This document shows positions 1-8,401 of a stretch of 64,000 nt of DNA, one piece after another. The DNA is from Pseudomonadota bacterium (GTDB lineage: Bacteria; Pseudomonadota; Gammaproteobacteria; Steroidobacterales; Steroidobacteraceae): contig JAFEFN010000013.1 in assembly GCA_018240525.1 (NCBI GenBank), positions 620,001 through 684,000 of the forward strand, in the 5' to 3' direction. Positions within the stretch are counted from its first letter, which is position 1, and the number at the start of each line of letters is the position of its first letter. Position numbers and translations under genes: made by a program. Below the pieces are notes generated by a model, which did not search any database, was not told the origin of the DNA, and saw only the letters and a list, made by a program, of their open reading frames with translations.

Positions 1-531
1 CATGTACTTCTCGATGGCCTGCGCCTGCGGCGCCAGGTCGATCTCGTAGTGCGGCAGGCGCCACAGGATCGGCGCGATGGTCGCGTCCACCAGCGAGAAC
101 TCGTCCGAGAGGAAGTACGGCTTGACCTTGAAGAGGTCGGTGCTCTGCAGGATGGTGTCGCGCAGGATCTTCTTCAGCTTCACGGTCTGCTTCTTGTCCG
201 GCTCGGCGTCGATCTGCCGTGCCATGCCGTACCAGTCGCGCTCGATGCGGTAGAGCGCCAGGCGGAACTGCGCCCGCGACACCGGGTCCACCGGCATCAG
301 CGGCGGGTGCGGGAAGCGCTCGTCGAGGTACTCGATGATGACGCGCGAGTCGTACAGCACCAGGTCCCGGTCCACCAGCGTCGGCACGCTGTGGTAGGGG
401 TTCAGGTCGAGCAGGTCCTCGGGGAAGCGCCCCGCCTCGACGCTGACGATGTCGATGCCGATGCCCTTCTCGGCCAGCACGATCCGGGTGCGGTGGCTCC
501 ACGGATCGGCCGGAGCGGAGAACAGCGTCAT
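1..531 (-). CDS. sspA: Stringent starvation protein A (partial, C-terminus outside window)
   Basis: The 177 visible residues begin MTLFSAPADPWSHRTRIVLA and read as a glutathione-S-transferase-fold SspA. The N-terminal thioredoxin-like half contains the PTLVDRDLVLYDSRVIIEYL stretch (cis-Pro and the usual Asp/Ser of the GST fold), followed by the start of the helical C-terminal half. SspA binds RNA polymerase and acts in stationary-phase and stress gene control rather than as a classical GST. The only ATG that gives the complete N-terminus is at 531. It lies 84 bases downstream of petC on the same strand; petABC followed by sspA is a conserved gammaproteobacterial order. The 3' end runs off the left edge, so length and an sspB neighbour cannot be checked. 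Confidence 0.9.
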   Translation of the reverse strand, partial: MTLFSAPADPWSHRTRIVLAEKGIGIDIVSVEAGRFPEDLLDLNPYHSVPTLVDRDLVLYDSRVIIEYLDERFPHPPLMPVDPVSRAQFRLALYRIERDWYGMARQIDAEPDKKQTVKLKKILRDTILQSTDLFKVKPYFLSDEFSLVDATIAPILWRLPHYEIDLAPQAQAIEKYM

Positions 532-615
532 GATGGATCGTCTGCTCGACAAATTGCGCTCCTGCGACCCGTTCCGCGGAAAGCGCCGGCGCGCTTCCTG
601 CGCCCCGGCCGACGC

Positions 616-1431
616 CTAGTGGACGTCTTTCCAGTACTCGTTCTTCACGAGGTATGCGAGCCAGGTGAACACGATCAGGAACAGCACCACCCACACGCCC
701 AGGTCACGCCGCGCCGCCTGGGTCGGCTCGCTGGCGTAGTCCAGGAAATTGACCGTGTCGCGCACGAAGTCGTCGTACTGCGCGGCCGTGAGGCGCCCGG
801 GTGCGATCGTCTCGAAGTGGTCGAACACCTGCTCGTGCGTGCGTTCGCCGCCCTCGCCCTTCTTCACCTCGTCCCTGAACACCGCGCGCTTGAGCCCCTC
901 GAGCTCGGAGAGCACGTGCGGCATGGCCGTGGTCGGCAGGCGCAGGTTGTTGGCCCCGGTCTGTCGGGTCGGGTCGACGTAGAAGGTCTTGAGGAACTGG
1001 TAGATGTAGTCCTTGCCGCGCGACCGCGCCATGAGCGACAGGTCCGGCGGGGTCTTGCCGAACCAGTTGGCGGCATCCTCCGCGGGCATGGTCGTCAGGA
1101 TGTACTGGGTGTCCTTGTCCCCGGGCGGGATGAGGTCCCTCTGCAAGAGTGCCGGCGGGATCGACAGATCCGTGCCGAGGCGCGACCAGCGCTCGTATTT
1201 GAGCGAATGGCAGCCGAGGCAGTAGCTGGTGAAGTTGCGCGCCCCGCGCTGCACGGACGCCATGTCGGTGACGTTGTTGTCGGCGCGCCAGCTCTTCCAG
1301 TCCGCGCCTGCCTTCGCGCCCGCCTCACCCTCGGTCGCCGGCTCGGCGGCCCAGGCCAGGTTGCCGACCAGTAGGGCCACCACGGCGAGACTGCGCCACG
1401 AGCGCATGCCGGTCCACATCTCAGTGCGCAT
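616..1431 (-). CDS. petC: Cytochrome c1 of the bc1 complex
   Basis: A 271-residue cytochrome c1, the subunit that passes electrons from the Rieske protein to soluble or membrane cytochrome c. A signal peptide or anchor (about residues 12-29, ending AWAAE) is followed by the heme c attachment motif CLGCH at 71-75. A single C-terminal membrane helix (VWVVLFLIVFTWLAYLV) precedes a short basic end, as in the family. The MPHVL region near the middle probably holds the distal Met ligand. The start overlaps the petB stop by 11 bases; ATGs at 1419 and 1407 are alternatives that shorten only the n-region of the signal peptide. Third gene of the petABC operon. Confidence 0.95.
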   Translation of the reverse strand: MRTEMWTGMRSWRSLAVVALLVGNLAWAAEPATEGEAGAKAGADWKSWRADNNVTDMASVQRGARNFTSYCLGCHSLKYERWSRLGTDLSIPPALLQRDLIPPGDKDTQYILTTMPAEDAANWFGKTPPDLSLMARSRGKDYIYQFLKTFYVDPTRQTGANNLRLPTTAMPHVLSELEGLKRAVFRDEVKKGEGGERTHEQVFDHFETIAPGRLTAAQYDDFVRDTVNFLDYASEPTQAARRDLGVWVVLFLIVFTWLAYLVKNEYWKDVH

Positions 1432-2680
1432 GGTAGGTCACTCTCTCGGGCACGGGTCGCACCTTGTCGATACTGGTGTAGATCGGCATGAGCCAGAAGA
1501 AGGCGAAGTAGACCGCCGCGAAGATGCGCGCCAGCATCACGTACAGCCCCTCGGCGGGCTGCAGCCCGAGGTAACCCAGCGCGATGAAGGACACGACGAA
1601 GAGCGCCAGCATGGTGCGCGACAGCCAGCCGCGGTAGCGCATCGACTTGACCGGAGAGCGGTCGAGCCAGGGCACGAACAGGAAGGAGATCACGGCCAGG
1701 CCCATGAGCAGCGCGCCCAGGCGCTGGTCGGGCACCGCGCGCAGGATGGCGTAGTACGGGGTGAAGTACCACACCGGGGCGATGTGCTCCGGGGTCGACA
1801 TCGGGTTGGCCGGATCGAAGTTCGGCGCCTCGAGGAACAGGCCACCGAGGGTCGGCACGAAGAAGACCACGATCGCCAGCAGGATGAAGAACACCCCGAT
1901 CCCGAAGATGTCCTTCACCGTGTAGTACGGATGGAACGGGATGCCGTCGAGGGGCTTGCCATCCGCCCCGAGCTTTTCCTTGATCTCGATGCCGTCCGGG
2001 TTGTTCGACCCGGTGCGCCGCAGCGCCACCAGGTGCAGCGCCACCACCAGCAGCAGGCCGAGCGGCAGCGCCACGACGTGCAGGGCGAAGAAGCGGCTCA
2101 GGGTCGCGTCCGCGATGCCGTAGTCGCCGCGGATCCACTCGACCAGGCCCGGGCCGATGGCGGGGATGGTGCCGAACAGGTTCACGATCACCTGCGCGCC
2201 CCAGAAGGACATGTTGCCCCAGGGCAGCACGTAGCCCATGAAGGCCTCGGCCATGAGGACCAGGTACACCAGCATGCCCAACAGCCAGAGCAGCTCGCGC
2301 GGCTTCTTGTAAGAGCCGTACAGGAAGGCGCGGAACATGTGCAGGTAGACGACGATGAAGAACGCCGAGGCGCCGGTGGAGTGCAGGTAGCGGATCAGCC
2401 ACCCGAAATTGACCTCGCGCATGATGTATTCGACGGAGTCGAACGAGGTCAGCTCGCCGGGCTTGTAGAACATCGTCAGGAAGATGCCCGTCAGCAGCTG
2501 CAGCACCAGCACGACCCCGGCGAGGGAGCCGAAGAAGTACCAGATGTTGAAGTTCTTCGGCGCGTAGTAGCCGGTCAGCTGCTCGGCGACGAACTCATCG
2601 ACCGGCAGGCGCTTGTTCACCCAGGCCCACAAGCCCTTCTTGGCGGGTGCGGCCGTGGCTGCGGCGCTCTCGGTGGCCAT
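1421..2680 (-). CDS. petB: Cytochrome b of the bc1 complex
   Basis: A 419-residue cytochrome b with about eight membrane helices. It carries the two b hemes and both quinone sites of ubiquinol:cytochrome c oxidoreductase. Heme-ligand His pairs are visible at about 100/114 (LHST, LHMFRAF) and 201/216 (LHVVAL, LHLVAL). The Qo-site signature is PVWY (IAPVWYF) rather than PEWY, as commonly found in beta- and gammaproteobacteria. Its ATG shares one base with the petA stop (TGATG), so translation is probably coupled. Confidence 0.97.
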   Translation of the reverse strand: MATESAAATAAPAKKGLWAWVNKRLPVDEFVAEQLTGYYAPKNFNIWYFFGSLAGVVLVLQLLTGIFLTMFYKPGELTSFDSVEYIMREVNFGWLIRYLHSTGASAFFIVVYLHMFRAFLYGSYKKPRELLWLLGMLVYLVLMAEAFMGYVLPWGNMSFWGAQVIVNLFGTIPAIGPGLVEWIRGDYGIADATLSRFFALHVVALPLGLLLVVALHLVALRRTGSNNPDGIEIKEKLGADGKPLDGIPFHPYYTVKDIFGIGVFFILLAIVVFFVPTLGGLFLEAPNFDPANPMSTPEHIAPVWYFTPYYAILRAVPDQRLGALLMGLAVISFLFVPWLDRSPVKSMRYRGWLSRTMLALFVVSFIALGYLGLQPAEGLYVMLARIFAAVYFAFFWLMPIYTSIDKVRPVPERVTYHAH

Positions 2681-3288
2681 CAGGCAGCTCCCTTCTCGTC
2701 ACCGCCGACCAGCAGGGTGCGCTCGTTCGGGTAGGAGTACGGCGGCACGCGCAGGTTGATGGAGGCGGGCGAGCCCTGGAAGACGCGGCCTGCCAGGTCG
2801 AAGCGCGAGCCGTGGCAGGGGCAGAAGAAACCGCCCGGCCAGCTCGGGTAGAGCTCCCCTTCGGCGAAGCGCTGCTTGGGCAGGCAGCCCAGGTGCGTGC
2901 AGGTGCCCACCAGCACCAGGTACTCCGCGCTGCGCGCGCGCACCGGGTTCTTGGCGTACGCGGGCTGCTCGGACTTGTCCGAGTTCGGGTCCTTGAGGTC
3001 GGCGTCGTGCCCGGCGATGCGCTTGACCATGTCCGGGGTGCGGCGCACGACATAAATCGGCGACCGTCGCCACACGGTGGTGGTCATCTGGCCGGGCTCG
3101 AGCTTGGAGAGATCCAGTTCGGTCGGGGCCCCCTGCGCGCGGGCGCGCTCCGAGGGGGCCCAGGACTCGATGAACGGGACGAGGGCAAATGCGGCCCCGA
3201 CGGCCCCGGTGGCGGCCGTCGCCCGGGTCAGAAACTTGCGTCGGCCCATGTCGACTGGTTCGCCGGCGACGACTGCGTGATCCGCCAT
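2680..3288 (-). CDS. petA: Ubiquinol-cytochrome c reductase iron-sulfur (Rieske) subunit
   Basis: A 202-residue Rieske protein holding the high-potential 2Fe-2S cluster of the bc1 complex. Cluster-binding boxes CTHLGC and CPCHGSRF are both present. The N-terminus has a twin-arginine-like GRRKFL motif followed by a hydrophobic anchor (AATGAVGAAFALVPFIESW), as in Tat-exported Rieske proteins. The start is placed at ATG 3288, preceded by GAGAGGG; the open frame extends to 3414 but the extra 42 residues do not look like protein. First gene of petABC; a perfect TATAAT lies upstream at 3406-3411. Confidence 0.96.
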   Translation of the reverse strand: MADHAVVAGEPVDMGRRKFLTRATAATGAVGAAFALVPFIESWAPSERARAQGAPTELDLSKLEPGQMTTTVWRRSPIYVVRRTPDMVKRIAGHDADLKDPNSDKSEQPAYAKNPVRARSAEYLVLVGTCTHLGCLPKQRFAEGELYPSWPGGFFCPCHGSRFDLAGRVFQGSPASINLRVPPYSYPNERTLLVGGDEKGAA

Positions 3289-3405
3289 TCCAACCCTCTC
3301 TGCGTTTAACTGCGCGCCCACCACTGCGCGTTCGTCCGCGGTTCGGCGCCACTGTGGCCGCGGGGCCGGCATGCGCGCGATTTCGTACCTTGCGGGGGGC
3401 GGCGC

Positions 3406-3411
3406 ATTATA
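3406..3411 (-). promoter_or_regulatory. Probable -10 element for petABC
   Basis: Minus-strand TATAAT, a perfect sigma-70 -10 hexamer, in the 201-base gap between petA and the divergent DegS-like gene. Transcription would start near 3399, giving a leader of about 110 bases before petA. The -35 at 16-18 bases spacing (TCAGAT region) is poor, so an activator may be needed. I find no convincing promoter for the gene on the other side of the gap. Confidence 0.5.
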
Positions 3412-3489
3412 CACATACGAATAGCCCGATCTGAGGCGCCCGGCCCCACGGACGCACCGGGCGTTTACCGCAATTCAGAGAGCTCACCA

Positions 3490-4644
3490 ATGCTGAACCG
3501 TCTGGGGCGCGGCCTCGTCTTCATCGCCGGCTCGGTGGTCGGGGGACTGGCGCTGGCCTTCCTGATCGTGGTACTGCGCCCGGAGCTGATCCGCGGCACG
3601 CCCGCGCCGGCGCTCCCCGCGCCGGCCGCGCCGGCCGCCCCGCCCGCTGCGCCGCCGACCGCGGCGCCGCCCATCCACGTCAGCTACGCGGCCGCGGTGC
3701 AGAAGGCGGCGCCGGCGGTGGTCAACGTCTACACCGCGCGGCTGGTCACCGAGCGCGTCGCCCCCTCCCTCGGGGAGCTCTTCGGGGACTACATCCCGCG
3801 CTACCGGCAGCGCATCGAGCGCAGCCTCGGCTCCGGGGTGATCGTCGATGCGGCCGGACACATCGTCACCAATCACCACGTCATCGCCAACGCCGACTCG
3901 GTGCGGGTGCAGCTGGCCGACGGACGCATCGCCGATGCACGCATCGTCGGGCGCGACCCGGATACCGACCTGGCGGTCCTCAAGATCGACCTGGCCGCGC
4001 TGCCGGTCGCCAAGTTCGGGCGCTCGGACCTATTAAAGGTGGGCGACGTCGTCCTGGCCATCGGCAACCCGGTCGGCCTGTCGCAGACGGTCACGCACGG
4101 CATCGTCAGTGCCACCAGCCGCCAGCAGCTGGGCATCGCCCCGCTCGAGGACTTCATCCAGACCGATGCGCCGATCAACTTCGGCAACTCAGGGGGCGCG
4201 CTGATCGATTCGGGGGGCCTGCTGATCGGCATCAACACCGCCATCGTCGCCAAGAACATCGGGGTGGAAGGCATCGGCTTCGCCATCCCCGTGAACATGG
4301 TCCGCGGGGTGATGGACCAGATCCTCGCCCACGGCCGCGTCATCCGTGGCTGGATCGGCATCATCCCCGAGGACCTCTCGCCGGAGCAGGCCGAGCAGCT
4401 GCACCTGGCGCAGTCCGGGGTAGTGATCGGCAATCTCTACGTCGGCAGCCCGGCGCAGAAGGCGGGCCTGCTCCCCGGTGACGTGCTGCTGGCGATCGAC
4501 GGGGTGACCCCGCACAGTGCGCAGGATGCGCTCGGCCACATCGCCGGGCACAAGCCCGGCAGCACGACCCGCATCCGCGCGCTGCGCGGCGGGCGCACCT
4601 TCGAGGTGGAGGCGCGGGTCGGTGAAAGGCCCCGCGCGCCATGA
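3490..4644 (+). CDS. DegS/DegQ-type periplasmic serine protease with PDZ domain
   Basis: A 384-residue membrane-anchored HtrA-family protease. It has an N-terminal helix (about 9-29), an Ala/Pro-rich linker (about 37-62), a trypsin-like domain with catalytic H130 (TNHHVI), D160 (DTDLAVL) and S234 (GNSGGAL), then one PDZ domain (about 285-375). One PDZ plus a retained anchor resembles DegS/AlgW, which cleaves the anti-sigma factor RseA/MucA during envelope stress; DegQ/DegP usually have two PDZ domains and a cleaved signal. The Pro-rich linker is longer than usual. No rseA-like gene is nearby, so the substrate is inferred from the family. Its end overlaps pgl by four bases (ATGA). Confidence 0.88.
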   Translation: MLNRLGRGLVFIAGSVVGGLALAFLIVVLRPELIRGTPAPALPAPAAPAAPPAAPPTAAPPIHVSYAAAVQKAAPAVVNVYTARLVTERVAPSLGELFGDYIPRYRQRIERSLGSGVIVDAAGHIVTNHHVIANADSVRVQLADGRIADARIVGRDPDTDLAVLKIDLAALPVAKFGRSDLLKVGDVVLAIGNPVGLSQTVTHGIVSATSRQQLGIAPLEDFIQTDAPINFGNSGGALIDSGGLLIGINTAIVAKNIGVEGIGFAIPVNMVRGVMDQILAHGRVIRGWIGIIPEDLSPEQAEQLHLAQSGVVIGNLYVGSPAQKAGLLPGDVLLAIDGVTPHSAQDALGHIAGHKPGSTTRIRALRGGRTFEVEARVGERPRAP

Positions 4645-5312
4645 CGCAACTGTCCCCGCGGCACTTCCGCTCCCGCGCCGAGCTCGACCAGGCGCTGGCT
4701 GCGCGGCTGGACCGCGCCCTGGCCGCCCACGGGCCCTCGGCGATCATGCTCTCCGGCGGCAGCACGCCGATGCCCGCCTACCGCGCCGCTGCGGGCAGGC
4801 TCCGGGGTCACGATGACCGGCTGCACGTGCTGTTCACGGACGATCGCTACGTGCCCCCCGACTCACCCGAGAGCAACTCCTTCCAGTCGCGCGAGCTGCT
4901 GGATGCGCTGGCCCTGCCGGCCGAGTCGCTGCTGCGCATCGACACGGGGCTGCCGCTGGCGGACGCGGCAGCCGACTACCAGTCCCGGCTCAGCGCACTG
5001 CTGAGCTCTGGCGTGCGCATCGGTCTCGGACTCCTGGGACTGGGCGCGGACGGACACACCTGCTCACTCTTTAACAGCGAGCAGCTGGCGCAGGCACGCG
5101 GTCGCTACGCGATCGCCGTGCAGCGGCCCGACGGGCTGAGCGCGGTCAGCGTCACCCCGGAGCTCATCGCCACGGTCGCCGAACCGGTTTTCGTCGTCGC
5201 CGGCCCCGACAAAGCGCCGGCGCTCGCGCGGCTGCAGGCCCGGGACGAGACCCTCGTCGCCTGGCGCGCGGTGCAGGGGTGCTCGAACGTGGAGCTGTGG
5301 GTCGCTCCCTGA
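4641..5312 (+). CDS. pgl: 6-phosphogluconolactonase
   Basis: A 223-residue lactonase of the NagB/Pgl fold that hydrolyses 6-phosphogluconolactone in the oxidative pentose phosphate pathway. Family signatures are SGGSTPMPAYR near the N-terminus, FTDDRYVPPDSPESN, and GLGLLGLGADGHTCSLF. Length matches bacterial DevB-type Pgl. The ATGA overlap with the protease gene suggests cotranscription, which is an odd partner; zwf and gnd, the flanking steps of the pathway, are 14 kb away on the minus strand. Confidence 0.93.
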   Translation: MTQLSPRHFRSRAELDQALAARLDRALAAHGPSAIMLSGGSTPMPAYRAAAGRLRGHDDRLHVLFTDDRYVPPDSPESNSFQSRELLDALALPAESLLRIDTGLPLADAAADYQSRLSALLSSGVRIGLGLLGLGADGHTCSLFNSEQLAQARGRYAIAVQRPDGLSAVSVTPELIATVAEPVFVVAGPDKAPALARLQARDETLVAWRAVQGCSNVELWVAP

Positions 5313-5398
5313 CCCTCCCCCGCCTGACGGGGTCGGTCCCGTCACGTATGCTTCGCGCCGCGCGCCTCTTCACGGCCGCATTCTGACGCCCAGCGCCC

Positions 5399-6862
5399 AT
5401 GAGCAGCCCTCTTGACCCCCAGATCCAGCAGGCCCAGGCCCTGCAGCGCGACGGCCGACTGGTCGATGCCGAGCGGGCCTACCGGGACATCCTCGCCGGC
5501 TCGCCCGCGCTGCCGAACTGCTGGTACAACCTGGGCGTCGTGCAGCGACTGCAGGGCAAGGCGGTCGAGGCGCTCGAGTCCTACGCACAGGCGCTGCGCC
5601 ACGGCGTCAGCCAGCCCGAGGAGGTGCACCTCAACCGCGCGGTCATCCTCGCGGATGCCTTGCACCGCGACCAGGAAGCGGAAGCCGAGCTGCGCACGGC
5701 ACTGCGCCTGAACCCGAACTACCAGCCGGCGATGCTGAACCTTGCGAACCTGCACGAGGACCGGGGGCAGCGTGAGGAAGCGCGCGCGCTTTACGGGCAG
5801 ATCCTCAGCCTCAACCCGATGAGTTTCATGGCGTTCGCGCGCCTGGCCAACCTGTTGCCGCGCGGCACGCACAGCCCCCAGATGATCGAGCGGATGCGCG
5901 CGGCGCTCGCGCGGCCGGAGGCTTCGGCCTCGGACCGTGCCCTGCTCGGCTTTGCACTGGGACATGCGCTGGATGGCCGGGGCGACTACGCGGCCGCGTT
6001 CGCCGCGTACGAGGCCGCCAATCGCGACAGCCGCGCAAGTTCGGCACCACCGGCGATCTACGACCGTGCCGCCCACGAGAAGATCGTCGATGAGCTCATC
6101 GCGACCCCCATGCCAGCGCCCATCCGGGTCGACCCGGCCGCACGACCGCGGCCGGCGTTCATTTGCGGCATGTACCGCTCCGGCTCAACGCTCACCGAGC
6201 AGCTGCTGGCCGGCCATCCGGACGTCGGTGCCGGCGGCGAGCTCCCGCTGCTGCAGCGCATCATCAGCGGTCACCTGCTGCCGTTCCCGGCGGGGGCGGC
6301 ACGCGCCTCCGCCGCCCAGCTGGGACGCCTGGCCGCGATGTACCGATCGAGCGTGGCGACGCTTTTCCCCGCCACCGCCTGGGTCACCGACAAGCGCCCG
6401 GACAACTTCTTTTGCATCGGCCTGATCAAAACCCTGTTCCCCGATGCGCCGATCGTGCACACCGTGCGCGACCCGCTCGACACCTGCCTGTCGGTCTACT
6501 TCCTGCACCTGGACCATCGGCTGAGCTATGCCCTGGACCTTGCCGACATCGGGCACTTCTATAGGCAGTACCGGCGCCTGATGGCGCATTGGAAGAGCCT
6601 CTACGGCGCCTCGATCATCGACTTCGACTACGACGCGTTCGTGAAATCCCCGGAGCCTGCGGCACGCCGGCTCTTCGAAGCCCTCGGCCTGAAGTGGGAT
6701 CCAGGCTACCTCGATTTTCCCGGCCGCGCCCGCAGCGTGCGCACCGCCAGTGTCTGGCAGGTGCGCGAGCCGCTGTACCAGCACGCCTCCGGGCGAGCCC
6801 GGCATTACGAACGCGAGCTCGCTCCCCTGCGCGCGGAACTCGGCTTGGAACGCTCCGGGTGA
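5399..6862 (+). CDS. TPR-repeat sulfotransferase (first copy)
   Basis: A 487-residue protein. About five TPR units fill residues 1-215 (for example CWYNLGVVQRLQGKAVEALE), followed by a sulfotransferase domain of the Sulfotransfer_3 type. The 5'-phosphosulfate loop is CGMYRSGSTLTEQLL at about 257-271 and the 3'-phosphate region is HTVRDPLDTCLSVYF. PAPS-dependent sulfate transfer is expected; TPR domains often recruit a polypeptide substrate, so a protein target is plausible but not shown. No signal peptide. Its stop overlaps the next gene by four bases (GTGA). It is the first of three diverged TPR-sulfotransferases in 12 kb. Confidence 0.85.
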   Translation: MSSPLDPQIQQAQALQRDGRLVDAERAYRDILAGSPALPNCWYNLGVVQRLQGKAVEALESYAQALRHGVSQPEEVHLNRAVILADALHRDQEAEAELRTALRLNPNYQPAMLNLANLHEDRGQREEARALYGQILSLNPMSFMAFARLANLLPRGTHSPQMIERMRAALARPEASASDRALLGFALGHALDGRGDYAAAFAAYEAANRDSRASSAPPAIYDRAAHEKIVDELIATPMPAPIRVDPAARPRPAFICGMYRSGSTLTEQLLAGHPDVGAGGELPLLQRIISGHLLPFPAGAARASAAQLGRLAAMYRSSVATLFPATAWVTDKRPDNFFCIGLIKTLFPDAPIVHTVRDPLDTCLSVYFLHLDHRLSYALDLADIGHFYRQYRRLMAHWKSLYGASIIDFDYDAFVKSPEPAARRLFEALGLKWDPGYLDFPGRARSVRTASVWQVREPLYQHASGRARHYERELAPLRAELGLERSG

Positions 6863-7524
6863 CGGCTCCGGCCGAAGTCCTGCCGATCTTCGCCACGCCC
6901 TTCGGCGTGGTCACCCTCGCGGGCGCGGCGGCGATGAACCCCGAGCTGGAGGCCCTGTTCAGGGCACGTGCCCTGCCGGCCTGGGGTGCCACGGACCTGG
7001 CAACGCCCGCCCATGCCTTCCACAGCCGGGAAGACCTGGCCGACTGGCCCGAGGCCCCGGTCGTACGGCTCGTCGAGGACATGCTGTCGGGCGTCACGGC
7101 GGTGGCGACCGCGGTCAGCGAACTCACGCCCGAGCAGCTGGCGGGGCTGCGCCGGGAGGCGCGCTGCCGGTTCAGTGTGATCGGCGGTGACGGCTACGTC
7201 GCCCCGCACAGCCATGCCAATACGGCATGGACGGCGGTCTACTGCGTCGCGAGTCCTCCGGCCTCACCCACGCGGCAGGACAGCGGGGTGCTGCGGCTGC
7301 ACGAGTTCCGCCCCGGGGGGATGTTCATGGATGCCGCCCAGGCGTCCCGGATGCCGTACCGGCCGGGTCACTGCGTATGGCGACCTGTTCCCGGCCAGAT
7401 GGCAGTTTTTCCCGCCTCGATCACGCATGAAATCGCCCTGTTACGCGCAGATTCACCGCTGATCCTGGTCACGGCACGCGTGCGCTACGTGGGGCTGGAC
7501 CAGCCCTGGATGCCGCCGTGGTGA
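6859..7524 (+). CDS. 2OG-Fe(II) oxygenase family protein (PF13759-like), first of a tandem pair
   Basis: A 221-residue protein from GTG 6859, which overlaps the sulfotransferase stop by four bases; the open frame continues upstream only as an out-of-frame shadow of that gene. The fold signature is PHSHANTAWTAVYCVAS followed about 65 residues later by VFPASITHEI, giving a probable HxH...H iron site as in the putative 2OG-Fe(II) oxygenase family related to prolyl hydroxylases. The substrate is unknown. Translational coupling to a TPR-sulfotransferase and to a paralogue suggests that hydroxylation and sulfation act on the same target (inference). Confidence 0.78.
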   Translation: MTAPAEVLPIFATPFGVVTLAGAAAMNPELEALFRARALPAWGATDLATPAHAFHSREDLADWPEAPVVRLVEDMLSGVTAVATAVSELTPEQLAGLRREARCRFSVIGGDGYVAPHSHANTAWTAVYCVASPPASPTRQDSGVLRLHEFRPGGMFMDAAQASRMPYRPGHCVWRPVPGQMAVFPASITHEIALLRADSPLILVTARVRYVGLDQPWMPPW

Positions 7525-8171
7525 ATCCCTCCCCCCGGTTGCATCCCTGCTTCGGCGTTCCCATCGCGGAACTCCATCTGACCGATTGTGAAACAGTGAA
7601 CGCGGAGCTGGCGGCGCTCTTCGTCGCCCGGGAGACCGATGAGTACCGCAATCCCATGCCGAGCCATCGGCCGCAGGCGGAGCTCTTCGAAAGCCGGTTC
7701 AACCTCTTCCGCTGGCCCGAACCCTGCGTCCAGCGGCTGCGGGCCTTCATGCTCGAGGGCATCGCCCAGACGGTGACGCAGGTGACGGACCTGACCCTTC
7801 AGGATCTCGGACGCCTCAAGTTCCACAATCACACGTGGTTCCACATCACGCGGGCCGCCGGCTCGTTCGTGACCCATAACCATCCCATGGCCTCCTGGTC
7901 GGCGGTGTATTGCGTGCGGGCCGGGCAGGCGGTGCCCGGACAACCGGACAGCGGGGTCCTGCGCCTCGCCGACCCGCGATGCGGGGCGAATGCCTACCTG
8001 GATCCGGCCAACCAGCGCCTGAAGCCCGCCTACGCCCTGCGGCCGCTGGAGCTGCGCCTGGTGGCCGGGCAGATGGTGGTCTTCCCGTCTTACCTATTCC
8101 ACGAGGTCTCGCCGTTCTTCGGGGCGGACACCCGCATCACGGTGGCCACGAACTGCTGGTTTGCTCGGTAG
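7521..8171 (+). CDS. 2OG-Fe(II) oxygenase family protein (PF13759-like), second of a tandem pair
   Basis: A 216-residue paralogue of the preceding gene. Matching motifs are THNHPMASWSAVYCVRAG, DSGVLRLADPR and MVVFPSYLFHEVSPFFG, with the iron-binding His residues expected in HNH and FHE. This copy is closer to the family consensus than the first. The start is GTG 7521 (GTGA overlap with the previous stop) or GTG 7518; two adjacent GTGs make this undecidable by eye. It ends the plus-strand run; 230 bases then separate it from the TonB receptor. Confidence 0.8.
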   Translation: MNPSPRLHPCFGVPIAELHLTDCETVNAELAALFVARETDEYRNPMPSHRPQAELFESRFNLFRWPEPCVQRLRAFMLEGIAQTVTQVTDLTLQDLGRLKFHNHTWFHITRAAGSFVTHNHPMASWSAVYCVRAGQAVPGQPDSGVLRLADPRCGANAYLDPANQRLKPAYALRPLELRLVAGQMVVFPSYLFHEVSPFFGADTRITVATNCWFAR

Positions 8172-8278
8172 CCGTTTTTGCCCAAGAGGCGACGTCTACC
8201 CCGCGCAACTCGACGTGTTGCGCAAAAAGCACAGTCGGAAATGCCGTGTTGTAGGGGAGTTCTGCCCGGTATTGTGTT

Positions 8279-8307
8279 TTGCGCACAAGTATTGCGCCGT
8301 GTAGTAT
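8279..8307 (+). promoter_or_regulatory. Candidate promoter of the TonB receptor gene
   Basis: TTGCGC (8279-8284) and TAGTAT (8302-8307) are separated by exactly 17 bases, in a locally AT-richer gap. A leader of about 88 bases follows. The -35 overlaps an inverted TTGTG/CACAA pair (about 8272-8288) that could be an operator, and TTGCGCAA occurs again near 8218. Match to consensus is moderate (3/6 and 4/6). Confidence 0.35.
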
Positions 8308-8401
8308 TTCCGCAATAGCGGCTCGGGGGCGCAACACTCCAGCATCTGCGCCGCTGTGGCACGTGCATTTTTTTCCGAGAACTTCTGGGGAGATAAACTC
8401 A

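Noticed and set aside
8279..8401. Longer N-terminus for the TonB receptor
   Set aside because: It would place 41 unrelated residues before a normal signal peptide and overlaps the promoter candidate; ATG 8402 has a good SD.
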